A stretch of 64,000 nt of DNA from DASQZK01 sp963732905. Its GTDB lineage: Bacteria > Bacteroidota > Bacteroidia > Bacteroidales > GCA-2748055. Shown here one piece after another: positions 1-10,157 of this stretch. The stretch is from positions 124,001 to 188,000 of the forward strand of contig CAVTBM010000007.1 of NCBI GenBank assembly GCA_963732905.1. The letters are read 5' to 3'. The translations under genes and the position numbers were made by a program. Each line of letters opens with the position of its first letter. Position 1 is the stretch's first letter. The notes under the pieces are model-generated. The model saw nothing but the letters and a program-made list of their open reading frames with translations. It ran no database searches and had not been told where the DNA came from.

Positions 1-93
1 CGCGTGGAAAACCGTTAAATTATGGCGTGATTTTTTCAATTTTGCAAACTTGTATTTTGTAAAGCAATGCATGGTTCGTAATTAAGACGTACC

Positions 94-3000
94 TTGTCAG
101 GTCTGACAGTTTATCCGGATTCATTTGATTATTTCATAAGACAAGTGGCAGGTTCATTCAGAAAATACCTGAAGATCATCTTCCGTAAGCTGAGAATCGT
201 TATTCTGGTTCTTGCAGCTATCATTATAGGAATTGCAGTTAGCCTTCGGTTTTCTGTCGTACAGAATTATTTAGCCTCTATCGCCGTTCAGAAACTCAGC
301 CGGAGAATGCACACGCAAATCTCAATGGGCAGCATTAGAATCATGCTTCCAAACCGTATCACAATCAGGGATCTGTTCATTGAGGATCTGAATCAGGATA
401 CGCTTATAAGCGCCGGTATGATAAGGGCGAACGTCGGGCTTTTTGGCCTTATCCGTAGGGATATCAACATCCGGATGCTGGAATTACATGATGTGACAGG
501 AAAGATCCTGAGGTCTGAGGGCGATAGTGCATTTAATTTCAGTTTTATCCCGGCAGCCTTTTCTTCCGGAGCTCCGTCCGTGCCGGCAGATACAACCTCC
601 GGGTCATCTGTCCGCCTTACCCTGGGCAGGGTCAGACTTACCGGTATCAGGTTCATCTATAACGACAGTCTGACCGGCAACCGGATAATGGCCGTCATTG
701 GCGATCTTTCTGTTCGTTTCAGAAAATTCAGTCCAGATCCGCTTATCATGGATATCGGCCGTTTTGACCTGCAGAAAAGTTCGGCTGCATTTTATCTCTC
801 CGGCGCGAGCAGTGGCTCTTCTGCTACATCATCCAATCCGGGAATCTTTCTTAACAATACGGCAAAACTCAGTGATGTCAGTTTTTATATGGAAGATCAG
901 TCTTCCGGACAGAAAATCCGTATCCGTCATGCAGACCTAACGGTTCGTCCCGGGAAGGTGGATCTTCAAAACGAGGTGATCAGGCTAAAGCAGGTTAAAC
1001 TGCAAAATACCGTGGTCTCTTACATAGCGGGAACAACAGGTAACGCATCGCCAGGTACGGCGGCCGAAAAGGTTAACACCGGAAATGGCTGGGATATCAG
1101 TGCAGACAGGTTGATTCTCATCGACAACACTTTCAGCTATGATGCTGATACGGACTACAGGACAAAGGGACAGGTTGATTTCAACCATCTTCAGCTCCGC
1201 GATCTGAATGCGGATTTCCGGAGTATATCAGCCGGTGACGGCCTGTATAAGGCAACCATCCATCAACTTGGTTTCACGGAAAGGTCAGGTTTTAACCTGA
1301 CGAGTCTCAGTGGCCGGGTGCTGGTTTCCGACACTGCGACAGATCTGGCGTCACTGAAGATTCAAACGCCCGTTAGTCTTATCAGTGGGTTTGCCACACT
1401 TCATTATGATTCTATTGCCGGTATCCTGAAAGACGCTCAAAATACCCGGTTTGATATTTCCATCGAAAATAGCCGGATCAGTCCGCACGACGTGGAATAC
1501 TTCTCTCCGGACCTTTACAGTAAGATCCCGGCAGGTGTGCAACAGACCGGCAGTGTATTTCTTTCTGCCGGTATTAAAGGGAAGCTTGCCGGTATTGATA
1601 TTGAAAGGTTTGAACTGCGTGCCGGGGATAGTCTTGCCCTGTCGTTGTCGGGAAAAGTGAAAGGTCTGCCTTCGTTTGAAAAGGCCCGTTTCAGTGTGAG
1701 TCTTGACACCCTTCAGGCTCAGCGGGAAGATATCCTCACCTTGTTACCCGACACGCTGATTCCGTCTGCATTTCATCTTCCTGAATATATAAACCTTCAC
1801 GGCCATTTTGAGGGATCTGTAAACGATTTCACTATGGGGTTCAATTTGCATTCTTCGCAGGGTAATGCCCTGGCAAACCTTATCTATCGCAAAGGAACAC
1901 AGGATCACCGGGAACATTATTCAGGCAGGATCAGCATGCAGGATTACGATCTCGGTAAGCTGCTTAATAAGCCGGATACCCTGGGAGAAATAAGCCTTAA
2001 CGGACAATTCTCCGGAAGCAGCAGGCATTTCAGGGATCCGGATGCAAGTTTTGATCTTACTGTCGGCCGGTTCACAGCCCTGAATTATACCTACCATAAT
2101 CTCAAACTGGCAGGAACTTTTGCCAATCATATTTTTGACGGTGATGTCGGTATCAGGGATACAAGTCTGGTTGCTCATTTCACCGGGAAAGCTTCTTTCA
2201 GGGATTCGGTGCCTTCCTACAATTTCACGCTCAATGTGGAAGCAATGGATGCCAAAGCCATTCACCTCACTGATCAGGACATCCGTTTGAAGGGAACGGT
2301 AAGGACGGATTTCACCGGAGCAAACATCGATAGTATCAATGGGTATCTGAAGGCCTATGATTTCCTTGTTGTCAAAGACGAACAGTTTTATCCCCTCGAT
2401 TCCATCCTCATCAGCGCTTCCAACAGTCCTCAGAGTGTTGCACTGTCTCTGAAGTCCCAGTTTATAAATGCTGATTATTCCGGAACGGTGAGAATGAGCA
2501 AGCTTACAGGAATGATGAAAAATTTTCTGGGTGGTTATTTCGATATGTATCAGGATACGGCGGGGATGAACATGAAGAGTGGCAGCTTTGATATTAAGGC
2601 TGAGATCCTGAATACGGAATTTCTGGCAAAGATTTTTCTGCCAGAGCTTAAGAACTTCGAACAGTCAGATATAACGGCGAGCTTTGACGGGTCAAAACCC
2701 TCACTGTCCCTTTCTGCAGTATTCCCTGAGATCAGCTACAGTGGATCTGTCATCGATACACTGAAGGTGATTATCAATTCCGATAATAAGCAGATAACCT
2801 GGAAGGCGGGAGTGGAACATATTTACAGCAGTCCCTTTGAGATTTTACCGACATACCTGAGTGGAAGCGTCAGACGTGATACAATCCGATGGTTGCTCTC
2901 CAGCGGGAACACGGGGAAAAATGAACGCTATCACCTTGCAGGATTTCTGAGAAATATGGAAAACTCCCTGGTTGTCGGCCTCGACAGTAAAGGTATTATC

Positions 3001-5166
3001 CTCAACGATACGCCTTTTACAATTTCCGCAAACAATTATTTAAAGTTTACAAAAACAGGGATTAGTATTCAGGACTTTGAATTTCAGCATGGTGAACAGA
3101 GTTTAACCGTAACGGCGGAAAATGAATCTGATTCGATCCCGTCTTCTGTAAGGATGACCTTTTCGGATTTTGACATTGGCAATCTTACCGGACTGGTTTC
3201 CGGTGATAAAAGCATCATCAGTGCTGCAACCAACGGCAATTTTGTCATGGGCCGTAATTCGGTCTTCAAGGCTGACCTGTCTTTTTCGGATATCGTTCTT
3301 TTTGGTGAAAATGTATTCCGGTTGATGAAAATCCGGGCCGAAAATCAAACAGGAGATCTTCTCAGTTTTGCTGTCAGCCTGAATGGAAAGGGAGATTCTT
3401 TGGATATATCTGGCCATCTTAATACCGGATCCGCACCGGTCGCTCTCGAAGCAAAAGCGGATATCAGCAATCTGGATCTGACACCGTTCAAACCTTTTTT
3501 TCCGGATAAGATCAGTAGCCTGAAGGGTGCTGTAAACGCACATCTCAGTATTGCGAATACGATCTCCGATCCTGAGATTTCGGGATATCTTGCTTTTTCA
3601 GAGGTAAGTGTCACACCGGTTTATACACAATCCCTTATCCGTATGGATACAGACCGGATCATTTTCGATAAGCGCCAGGTCAGACTGAATAATTTTCACC
3701 TTGCCGATTCGGAAGGGAATACAGCCACGATCAACGGGACGATTGATGCAAGGGACCCGGTTAATCCCGTCTTTGATCTGAAGATGAATACTTCCAAGTT
3801 TATGTTCCTGAACACCGGAAGTAAAAGCAATAACATGTTCTACGGAAAACTTACCGCCGGATTGGATGCGAGCGTCCTGGGCAATCTTCAGAATCCGGAT
3901 ATACAGCTAATTACTAACCTGGGCTTTGATTCGGAGTTTTATTATGTGGTACCCTCGACCGGAACCGCATCCATCGCACAGCAGGGTATTGTCGAGTTCA
4001 TCAATAAACGCACTGATACGGTCTCCAATATTCTCTCCAGGACAACATCAACCGGCACCTATAAGAAGGCACCTATTCAGAACCTAAATCTGACGGCCAA
4101 CATCAGTGTCGATAAAAAGATGAAACTGACGATTATCGTTGATCCTTCTTCGGATGAATCGCTTGAAGTTCAGGGATCGGGTAACCTGAGCTTTAATCTG
4201 AAAGGCAGCGGACAGATGACACTGGCCGGTAATTACCTGGTAGACAGGGGTAGTTACAGCCTGACGCTTTATGATGTATTAAAACGCAAGTTCAATATAG
4301 CACAGGGCAGTTCCCTGACCTGGACCGGTGACGTTTCGAATCCCCGGATTGATCTGTCTACCTGGTATTCCGTACAGACCTCTCCCCAGCCCGTCATTTC
4401 GTCGCAGATGACCGGCATGACCCGTGCTCAGGATACACAATACAGCGGTAATATGGATTTCGACGTGTATATGTATATCAAGGGTTTTCTGATGCAGCCC
4501 ACCATCAGTTTTGAGATCAAACAGCTGGACAGTGAGCGTGATCCAAATATACAGGCCGGTCTCTCGGCACTTAACAGCAACGAGTCTGAACTCAATAAAC
4601 AAGTGTTTTCACTTTTGTTGTTTAATACCTTCCTGGAACAAAACACTTTGTCGCAGAACTCTTTTGCCTATAATCTGAATTCCACAGCGAGAAAAGGTGT
4701 GGGGAATATTCTGGCCTCCCAGATTAACCGCTTTTCTCAGCAATATTTCCCCGCGTTAAATTTCAAGGTCAACATAAATTCCTATGCTGAAAACTCACCG
4801 GGGCAACCTTCCGCAAACACTAATGTGCAGATGAATATGTCGAGGGAACTATTGAACAAGCGTCTTTCAATACAGGTTGGAGGGAATGTGAATATCCCGG
4901 AAAATAACCCCAACACCTCCTCACCTGCCAATATAAACAACCTTGCGGGAGATGTAGTGGTAGAGTATAAACTGTCACCCGACGGCACCTATAGGATTCA
5001 GGCTTTTAAAAAGAATGAATATGAGGATGTGCTGGACGGTGAACTGAATAAAACCGGGGTAGCTTTTATTTTCAACCGTGATTTCTACCGGTTTAAAAAT
5101 CTGTTCCACCGCGAGAAGGTTAAGCCGGAAAAAAGTTCCGGAAAATCCAAAACGAAAAAACAGTGA
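94..5166 (+). CDS. tamB: TamB-family translocation and assembly module protein
   Basis: A 1690-residue protein with one N-terminal membrane anchor (about residues 25-55) followed by very long beta-rich repetitive sequence and a C-terminal TamB/DUF490-type region (roughly the last 400 residues). TamB proteins span the periplasm from the inner membrane and work with a TamA-type Omp85 protein in outer-membrane protein insertion or lipid transport. The next gene overlaps by 4 bp and encodes that partner, which supports the call. The frame is open only from position 82 and has no early ATG. The TTG at 94 is used here, and an in-frame GTG at 145, just before the basic stretch and membrane helix, is an alternative. 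The family call is firm; the exact start is not. Confidence 0.9.
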   Translation: MSGLTVYPDSFDYFIRQVAGSFRKYLKIIFRKLRIVILVLAAIIIGIAVSLRFSVVQNYLASIAVQKLSRRMHTQISMGSIRIMLPNRITIRDLFIEDLNQDTLISAGMIRANVGLFGLIRRDINIRMLELHDVTGKILRSEGDSAFNFSFIPAAFSSGAPSVPADTTSGSSVRLTLGRVRLTGIRFIYNDSLTGNRIMAVIGDLSVRFRKFSPDPLIMDIGRFDLQKSSAAFYLSGASSGSSATSSNPGIFLNNTAKLSDVSFYMEDQSSGQKIRIRHADLTVRPGKVDLQNEVIRLKQVKLQNTVVSYIAGTTGNASPGTAAEKVNTGNGWDISADRLILIDNTFSYDADTDYRTKGQVDFNHLQLRDLNADFRSISAGDGLYKATIHQLGFTERSGFNLTSLSGRVLVSDTATDLASLKIQTPVSLISGFATLHYDSIAGILKDAQNTRFDISIENSRISPHDVEYFSPDLYSKIPAGVQQTGSVFLSAGIKGKLAGIDIERFELRAGDSLALSLSGKVKGLPSFEKARFSVSLDTLQAQREDILTLLPDTLIPSAFHLPEYINLHGHFEGSVNDFTMGFNLHSSQGNALANLIYRKGTQDHREHYSGRISMQDYDLGKLLNKPDTLGEISLNGQFSGSSRHFRDPDASFDLTVGRFTALNYTYHNLKLAGTFANHIFDGDVGIRDTSLVAHFTGKASFRDSVPSYNFTLNVEAMDAKAIHLTDQDIRLKGTVRTDFTGANIDSINGYLKAYDFLVVKDEQFYPLDSILISASNSPQSVALSLKSQFINADYSGTVRMSKLTGMMKNFLGGYFDMYQDTAGMNMKSGSFDIKAEILNTEFLAKIFLPELKNFEQSDITASFDGSKPSLSLSAVFPEISYSGSVIDTLKVIINSDNKQITWKAGVEHIYSSPFEILPTYLSGSVRRDTIRWLLSSGNTGKNERYHLAGFLRNMENSLVVGLDSKGIILNDTPFTISANNYLKFTKTGISIQDFEFQHGEQSLTVTAENESDSIPSSVRMTFSDFDIGNLTGLVSGDKSIISAATNGNFVMGRNSVFKADLSFSDIVLFGENVFRLMKIRAENQTGDLLSFAVSLNGKGDSLDISGHLNTGSAPVALEAKADISNLDLTPFKPFFPDKISSLKGAVNAHLSIANTISDPEISGYLAFSEVSVTPVYTQSLIRMDTDRIIFDKRQVRLNNFHLADSEGNTATINGTIDARDPVNPVFDLKMNTSKFMFLNTGSKSNNMFYGKLTAGLDASVLGNLQNPDIQLITNLGFDSEFYYVVPSTGTASIAQQGIVEFINKRTDTVSNILSRTTSTGTYKKAPIQNLNLTANISVDKKMKLTIIVDPSSDESLEVQGSGNLSFNLKGSGQMTLAGNYLVDRGSYSLTLYDVLKRKFNIAQGSSLTWTGDVSNPRIDLSTWYSVQTSPQPVISSQMTGMTRAQDTQYSGNMDFDVYMYIKGFLMQPTISFEIKQLDSERDPNIQAGLSALNSNESELNKQVFSLLLFNTFLEQNTLSQNSFAYNLNSTARKGVGNILASQINRFSQQYFPALNFKVNINSYAENSPGQPSANTNVQMNMSRELLNKRLSIQVGGNVNIPENNPNTSSPANINNLAGDVVVEYKLSPDGTYRIQAFKKNEYEDVLDGELNKTGVAFIFNRDFYRFKNLFHREKVKPEKSSGKSKTKKQ

Positions 5167-7532
5167 AGTATAAACTCCATAGCGGGTATCCGTTGGTCCG
5201 GAAAGCAGTCAGCATGGTGTATACCTGCCTGATTCTGATTTTCCTTGTGCTTACCGGATGCAGTACTACCAAATCGCTGGGGAAAAATGAACTCTTGTAC
5301 AAAGGAGCGGGTATTCATGTTCAGGATCAAAAAGGAATTAAAAAGATTCGCCTTGAGCAGGATCTGCAGGAATATGCGCAACCCCAACCCAATACTGAAT
5401 TTTTGGGGATCCTGCCGCTCGGTCTCTGGTTATACAACCTTGCCGGCGACAGTGTACCCGACAAGGGTGTACGGCACTGGATCAAGTATAAGTTGGGGGA
5501 TAAGCCGGTAGTCTACGAAAATGCTGATGCTGGCTGGTCGGCCAATGATATGCGGAATTACTTGTTCAGTAACGGTTATTTCGATGCGGTGCTCACCACC
5601 AAAAAGATAGTGAAGGGAAGGAAAATCAGAATCGAATATGACATCGATGCGAGGAGGCGGTATCATATCAGAAATGTAACATTCCCCGCCCTTACAGATA
5701 GCGGAAAGGCCGACAGCCTGATTATTCTGATCGATTCACTGAAAACAGAAAGTCTTGTCAGGCCGGGTGATACGTATGATCTGGAAAAGCTGAAGCAGGA
5801 AAGGGTGAGGATCAGTGATGACCTGCGCAACCGGGGGTACTTTAATTTTGCTCCCGATTACCTGATTTTCAGGCTGGACAGCAGTTATTCGGATAAGGTT
5901 GTTGATGTCTACCTCGATCTGAAAAAGGATGTCCCTGCAGATGTGAAGATAAAGTATTACCTGAATTCGATCACTGTCCATGCCGATTATTCACTTGAGA
6001 ACCAAAATCTGCCGGCAGATACAGTGAATCAGGACGGCAACAGGTATATTTTTCATGATCAGTTCATCAGGCCCGGGGTACTTTCAGGTGCTATTTTGCT
6101 TACGAAGGGCAGTCCTTACCGATTCAGTGATTACAGTACTTCCCTGAACAAACTAATGGGCCTGGGAGTATACAAGTTTGCCAATATCCGTTACGATATG
6201 CCTTCGGATTCCACCGGCGGCAATGATCTGAATGCCTCTGTATTTCTTACCCGAACGGTACCCAGGTCGGTTCGGCTGGACGTGGAGGGGGTTACCAAGT
6301 CAAATGATTTCGCAGGTCCCGGACTTAGCCTGAGTTACAGGGACAGGAACCTTTTCAGGGGTGCCGAAGATTTTAACATTGACCTGTCGGGGAGTTATGA
6401 AACCCAGATTACCAGCAATATAAAAGGGTTGAATTCCTGGCAGTTTGGTCTTAATGCAGGGCTCAAGGTGCCACGTTTTGTGTTTCCCTTTATTGATGTA
6501 AACCGGGTGCTTGCCCGGAAGTACACACCTCACACCACCTTTGCAGCCGGATATAATTTGTATGACCGGTCCTCCGAATTCACTCTTCATTCGGCCGACC
6601 TTTCGTTTGGTTACAACTGGCGTGAAACCCTTTCCAAAAGTCATGATTTTCAGTTATTCACTCTGAACTACTCCAAACTGAGTCATACATCTCCCGCCTT
6701 TGACACCCTGCTGAATCAAAATCCGTTTATCAGGGAAAGCTTCGGTGAACAGTTTATCTTCGGCCTGAGTTACCGTTACACATATAATGACCAGCTTAAG
6801 GAGCGGAAAGCGGTGAATACCTATTTTGAGTTCAATGGTGAGATGGCCGGAAACATGATAAACCTGGTTCAAACCCTGTCGTCGGCAAGAACAACAGGAG
6901 AGAAAAACACCACTGTTCTTGGCCTTCCGTACTCTCAATATGCCCGGGGAAGCTTAGACCTTAGGTTTTATCTCGGAGGTAAGAAGTACAATAAACTGGT
7001 GAACCGCTGGTTTGTGGGCATTGGCGTACCATATGGAAATTCGAATGTACTGCCTTACCGGAAGCAGTTTTATACAGGAGGACCAAACAGTATCAGGGCC
7101 TTCCGGTACCGGTCTGTCGGGCCGGGCAGCTTTTCACCCGACAGCAGTGGCAGCAACATTTTCTTTGATCAGACGGGCGATATCAAAGCCGGCGGTAATC
7201 TTGAGTACCGTTTTACCATTTTCAGGATGCTAAAGGGTGCTCTCTTCCTGGACGCCGGTAATATATGGTTGTTGCATAATGAACCGCAATATGCGGGTAG
7301 TCAGGGTCTGTTCAAATGGAGCAGGTTTTTTGATGATATGGCCGTGGGCAGTGGATTTGGGTTGAGGTATGACGCCTCATTTTTCGTCCTCAGGACAGAT
7401 CTGGGTATTCCGCTCAGGAAGCCCTGGCTGTCCGAAGGCAGAAAATGGAGCATCAGGACTTTTGACCTTTCCAACCCGTTTTGGCGCCGCGAGAACCTGG
7501 TGCTTAATATTGCCATCGGATACCCGTTCTGA
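5163..7532 (+). CDS. tamL: TamL: lipidated TamA-like Omp85 outer-membrane protein
   Basis: A 789-residue Omp85-superfamily protein. A GTG start overlaps the tamB stop (GTGA), so translation is probably coupled. The N-terminus is a lipoprotein signal with lipobox LTGC near residue 33, unlike proteobacterial TamA. POTRA-like segments occupy about residues 100-340, and a 16-strand barrel domain follows to the C-terminus, with the Omp85-type motif region around GGPNSIRAFRYRSVGPG. Lipidated TamA (TamL) encoded beside TamB is the known arrangement in Bacteroidetes/Chlorobi. Inferred role: the outer-membrane half of an envelope-spanning assembly machine with TamB. BamA itself is unlikely given the TamB partner and the lipobox. 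Confidence 0.9.
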   Translation: MKYKLHSGYPLVRKAVSMVYTCLILIFLVLTGCSTTKSLGKNELLYKGAGIHVQDQKGIKKIRLEQDLQEYAQPQPNTEFLGILPLGLWLYNLAGDSVPDKGVRHWIKYKLGDKPVVYENADAGWSANDMRNYLFSNGYFDAVLTTKKIVKGRKIRIEYDIDARRRYHIRNVTFPALTDSGKADSLIILIDSLKTESLVRPGDTYDLEKLKQERVRISDDLRNRGYFNFAPDYLIFRLDSSYSDKVVDVYLDLKKDVPADVKIKYYLNSITVHADYSLENQNLPADTVNQDGNRYIFHDQFIRPGVLSGAILLTKGSPYRFSDYSTSLNKLMGLGVYKFANIRYDMPSDSTGGNDLNASVFLTRTVPRSVRLDVEGVTKSNDFAGPGLSLSYRDRNLFRGAEDFNIDLSGSYETQITSNIKGLNSWQFGLNAGLKVPRFVFPFIDVNRVLARKYTPHTTFAAGYNLYDRSSEFTLHSADLSFGYNWRETLSKSHDFQLFTLNYSKLSHTSPAFDTLLNQNPFIRESFGEQFIFGLSYRYTYNDQLKERKAVNTYFEFNGEMAGNMINLVQTLSSARTTGEKNTTVLGLPYSQYARGSLDLRFYLGGKKYNKLVNRWFVGIGVPYGNSNVLPYRKQFYTGGPNSIRAFRYRSVGPGSFSPDSSGSNIFFDQTGDIKAGGNLEYRFTIFRMLKGALFLDAGNIWLLHNEPQYAGSQGLFKWSRFFDDMAVGSGFGLRYDASFFVLRTDLGIPLRKPWLSEGRKWSIRTFDLSNPFWRRENLVLNIAIGYPF

Positions 7533-7794
7533 GCCTGTACACTGCGTTTTACCTTATAAGTCTATTCTGTTGTTCCCTGAATTCCGTCTCCATGCTGCAA
7601 CCTTTATTATTCTTCCTAAAAGCTGACTTCCATTCTCCTGCCAGATTTTTATCCGGCCCTTATATGGAGTGTTAAGACTGAGAATAAATTAGACTTTCAG
7701 AGGGATATTTTGAGAAAAATTTCTGATTTTTATCTGCAATCCTTATTTTCGTTATAACCGTATACCTGTTTCACCTTATCTGGCTGGAAATATC

Positions 7795-8994
7795 ATGAAG
7801 AAATGGAAATCAGCTATGATGCGTTCAGAGGGGAATTACCACATTATAATGCTCTCTGTCGTATTTGCTTTTCTGATGCTTACCATGGAGGGTGTTTATT
7901 CTCAAAACCACGTGCCTAACGGGTCGTTTGAGGATTATATCGACTTCGACACGGCAAAAACATTTGGCTGGCATAAAGTTCAATCTTCAGATACACCGGA
8001 TTATTTTAACCTGGACAGGAATAATCCGTATAATGATATGTTTGATAAGTACATCGGGGGAGCCAGGGCAAAAGACGGCAGCGCCTTTGTGGGTATTTTC
8101 TGTTACCGGGTCCAGCCATACCGGAAAGTAAGGGATATCAGGGAGTATATTGAAACGGCCCTGACGGATACATTGCAGAAGGACAGCCTTTACAGAGTGG
8201 AACTTTCTTTGTGCCTCGACGGGGAATCAAATATTGCAGTTAAAAATTTCGGTGTTTACTTTTCCGGAAGCAGCAATATAAACAGCAGGGATGTCACTTC
8301 TTTCAGGGTCCATCCCCAGGTGGAGTTCTACTCTTCCTTCCTCGACAGTACAAGGAACTGGATTGACTTAAAGACGCTTTATAAAGCCGAAGGATTTGAG
8401 AAGTATATCGTTCTTGGAAATTTCCTGCCGGACAGGTCGACAGGCATAGAGAAGATTATTCCTGAACGGATCAAAGGGAAAAAGGATAAATGGAACATGA
8501 CGAAAAAGGAGTTGTCGGCCTATTATTACATTGATGATGTGGTTATCGAAAAAGTGACGGTTCCCCATGTTTCACCCGATACGGTCGCCATCACTGAGAA
8601 CGGGGAAGAGTATGAAGAAACTTCCTTTGACATCAGTAAAATTGAGGTCGACTCTGCCATTGTTCTGAAAAACATACAATTTGAATTTAACAAAAGTGAT
8701 TTGCTGCCCAGCTCATACCACGAGATCGATAAATTGTACAGGCTCATGACAGCCAACCCTGGTATTCGGGTTAAGCTGGAAGGGCACACCGACAACATCG
8801 GCAGTTACGATTTCAATCTTAAGCTTTCGGAAAGAAGGGTGGAAACAGTTGCAGCCTATCTGATCAGCAAGGGAATCGATCCCGACAGGGTGGAATATGC
8901 CGGGTACAGTTACGATTACCCGCTTGTGCCGAACGATACACCTGAAGGCAGGGCAGTGAACAGGAGAGTAGTATTCAAAATCATTCAAAAGTGA
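7795..8994 (+). CDS. OmpA-family peptidoglycan-binding outer-membrane protein
   Basis: A 399-residue exported protein. The hydrophobic signal core (LSVVFAFLMLTMEG) ends near residue 37 before SQNHVPNGSFEDY. The middle part begins like a carbohydrate-binding-type domain (PNGSFED start) common in Bacteroidota OmpA proteins. Residues about 290-399 form an OmpA C-terminal domain with the motif LEGHTDNIGSYDFNLKLSER and a final NRRVVF, which binds peptidoglycan. The signal peptide has a long basic N-region, so the in-frame ATG at 7849 could be the real start. The gene lies 7 bp before a PorP/SprF gene and probably forms an operon with it. The 262 bp upstream shows no gene. Inferred role: peptidoglycan anchor for a T9SS-associated surface complex. 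Confidence 0.85.
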   Translation: MKKWKSAMMRSEGNYHIIMLSVVFAFLMLTMEGVYSQNHVPNGSFEDYIDFDTAKTFGWHKVQSSDTPDYFNLDRNNPYNDMFDKYIGGARAKDGSAFVGIFCYRVQPYRKVRDIREYIETALTDTLQKDSLYRVELSLCLDGESNIAVKNFGVYFSGSSNINSRDVTSFRVHPQVEFYSSFLDSTRNWIDLKTLYKAEGFEKYIVLGNFLPDRSTGIEKIIPERIKGKKDKWNMTKKELSAYYYIDDVVIEKVTVPHVSPDTVAITENGEEYEETSFDISKIEVDSAIVLKNIQFEFNKSDLLPSSYHEIDKLYRLMTANPGIRVKLEGHTDNIGSYDFNLKLSERRVETVAAYLISKGIDPDRVEYAGYSYDYPLVPNDTPEGRAVNRRVVFKIIQK

Positions 8995-9001
8995 TCCGGA
9001 G

Positions 9002-9991
9002 ATGGCTTTACTTCAATTCAGAAATATCTTGATCCCTCTTTTAACCCTGTGCAGTCTGGATGTTTTTTCACAGGAGCAAGCGGTATTTGGTGATGACTAT
9101 CTGTATCCGTTTATTACCAATCCGGCCTGTACGGGATCGGAATATTATCCGGTTGCCGGCATGTCAGTAAAAAAACAATGGCTGGGATTTCCGGATTCAC
9201 CGGCCACATTTTTGTTTGCCGGGAACTTCAGGGTCGGCAGCTATGATTTTTATGATCCCAAAGGCTTCATTAACGATGGCCCCTTGCATCTGAAAGACCG
9301 GGTCGGTCTCGGGGCCTCTGTCTTCCAGGATAAAAACGGACCGTTATCAACAACCGGGGGGATCCTTTCATACGCGTATTCTGTTCCGGTGAATGCAGAT
9401 GCCCGGTTGTCTTTCGGCTTATCGGCATATATGTTTCAGTATGCTCTTAACAGTTCCATCCTGAAGCCTGACCAGGCCAATGATCCTTACCTTCTCGATG
9501 GAAATGAAAGCCTTTTCAGGTTCAATGTGGGCATAGGGGCATATTATCATACCAACACCTGGTTCGGGGGCATTTCATTCATTAAACTTTTGCCGGGCGT
9601 GTCCGCTGTAAACCAGAACCCGATGGAGAAGCCCGGCTACTTTTTAATGGGAGGATATAAATTTAACGGGAGCAGCAATTCATTCAATTTTGAACCTTCC
9701 TTAGAACTGAAAAAATGGGGAGGAGAACCTTTGAATCTGGATGTTCACGCAAAACTGTATGTGAAAAAACTGAACTGGATTGCGGCATCCTTCAGTACTG
9801 CAGGAAGGGCAAATTTCCGATTCGGTATCCGGATCTACAAGATGGTTTACGCCGGGTATAACTACGAATGTAACTTAAGCAACATAGTAAGGTATAACTA
9901 TGGAACACATGAGATCTCACTTGGGATCAATCTCGGTTTAGTCGGTGTCGAAGGTTTACGCCAGGCTATCAGAAGCTCGGATAACCGATGA
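9002..9991 (+). CDS. PorP/SprF-family type IX secretion membrane protein
   Basis: A 329-residue predicted outer-membrane beta-barrel of the PorP/SprF family: signal peptide, then the hallmark opening YLYPFITNPACTGSEYYP and a KKQWLGFPDSPATF segment, as in PorP/SprF. Members assist secretion or surface attachment of T9SS cargo, and SprF-like members are dedicated partners of cargo with type B sorting domains. The gene is 7 bp behind the OmpA-family gene, and the next gene downstream encodes a type B cargo protein, exactly the expected pairing. Its stop codon lies at the edge of the conserved leader of that cargo gene. Confidence 0.9.
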   Translation: MALLQFRNILIPLLTLCSLDVFSQEQAVFGDDYLYPFITNPACTGSEYYPVAGMSVKKQWLGFPDSPATFLFAGNFRVGSYDFYDPKGFINDGPLHLKDRVGLGASVFQDKNGPLSTTGGILSYAYSVPVNADARLSFGLSAYMFQYALNSSILKPDQANDPYLLDGNESLFRFNVGIGAYYHTNTWFGGISFIKLLPGVSAVNQNPMEKPGYFLMGGYKFNGSSNSFNFEPSLELKKWGGEPLNLDVHAKLYVKKLNWIAASFSTAGRANFRFGIRIYKMVYAGYNYECNLSNIVRYNYGTHEISLGINLGLVGVEGLRQAIRSSDNR

Positions 9992-10157
9992 AGAATAGCA
10001 AAAAATGAATCCCGCATAATTGATGACAATACAACCGATCCGCCTGTGTCGGAGAGCTCAGCGGAGATAAAAGTAACCTTATAATAATATGTAATGTGTG
10101 GTTCTCCCACACGAGTGGGACAGGCTATTCTGCCTCTGGAATCAAAATTATTATAGA
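9986..10157 (+). promoter_or_regulatory. Conserved leader element, copy A (candidate structured RNA)
   Basis: Sequence between the PorP/SprF stop and the T9SS cargo start. Positions 10005-10066 align without gaps to 51936-51875 (minus strand) at 50 of 62 positions by hand count, and similarity continues to about 10101 (25 of 35) and again around the start codon. A hairpin can be drawn at 10040-10064 with loop CGGAGA; differences between copies mostly keep pairing. Copy A also carries an extra hairpin just downstream, CCCACACGAGTGGG at about 10107-10120, absent from copy B. Function unknown; no known riboswitch recognised. Confidence 0.7.
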
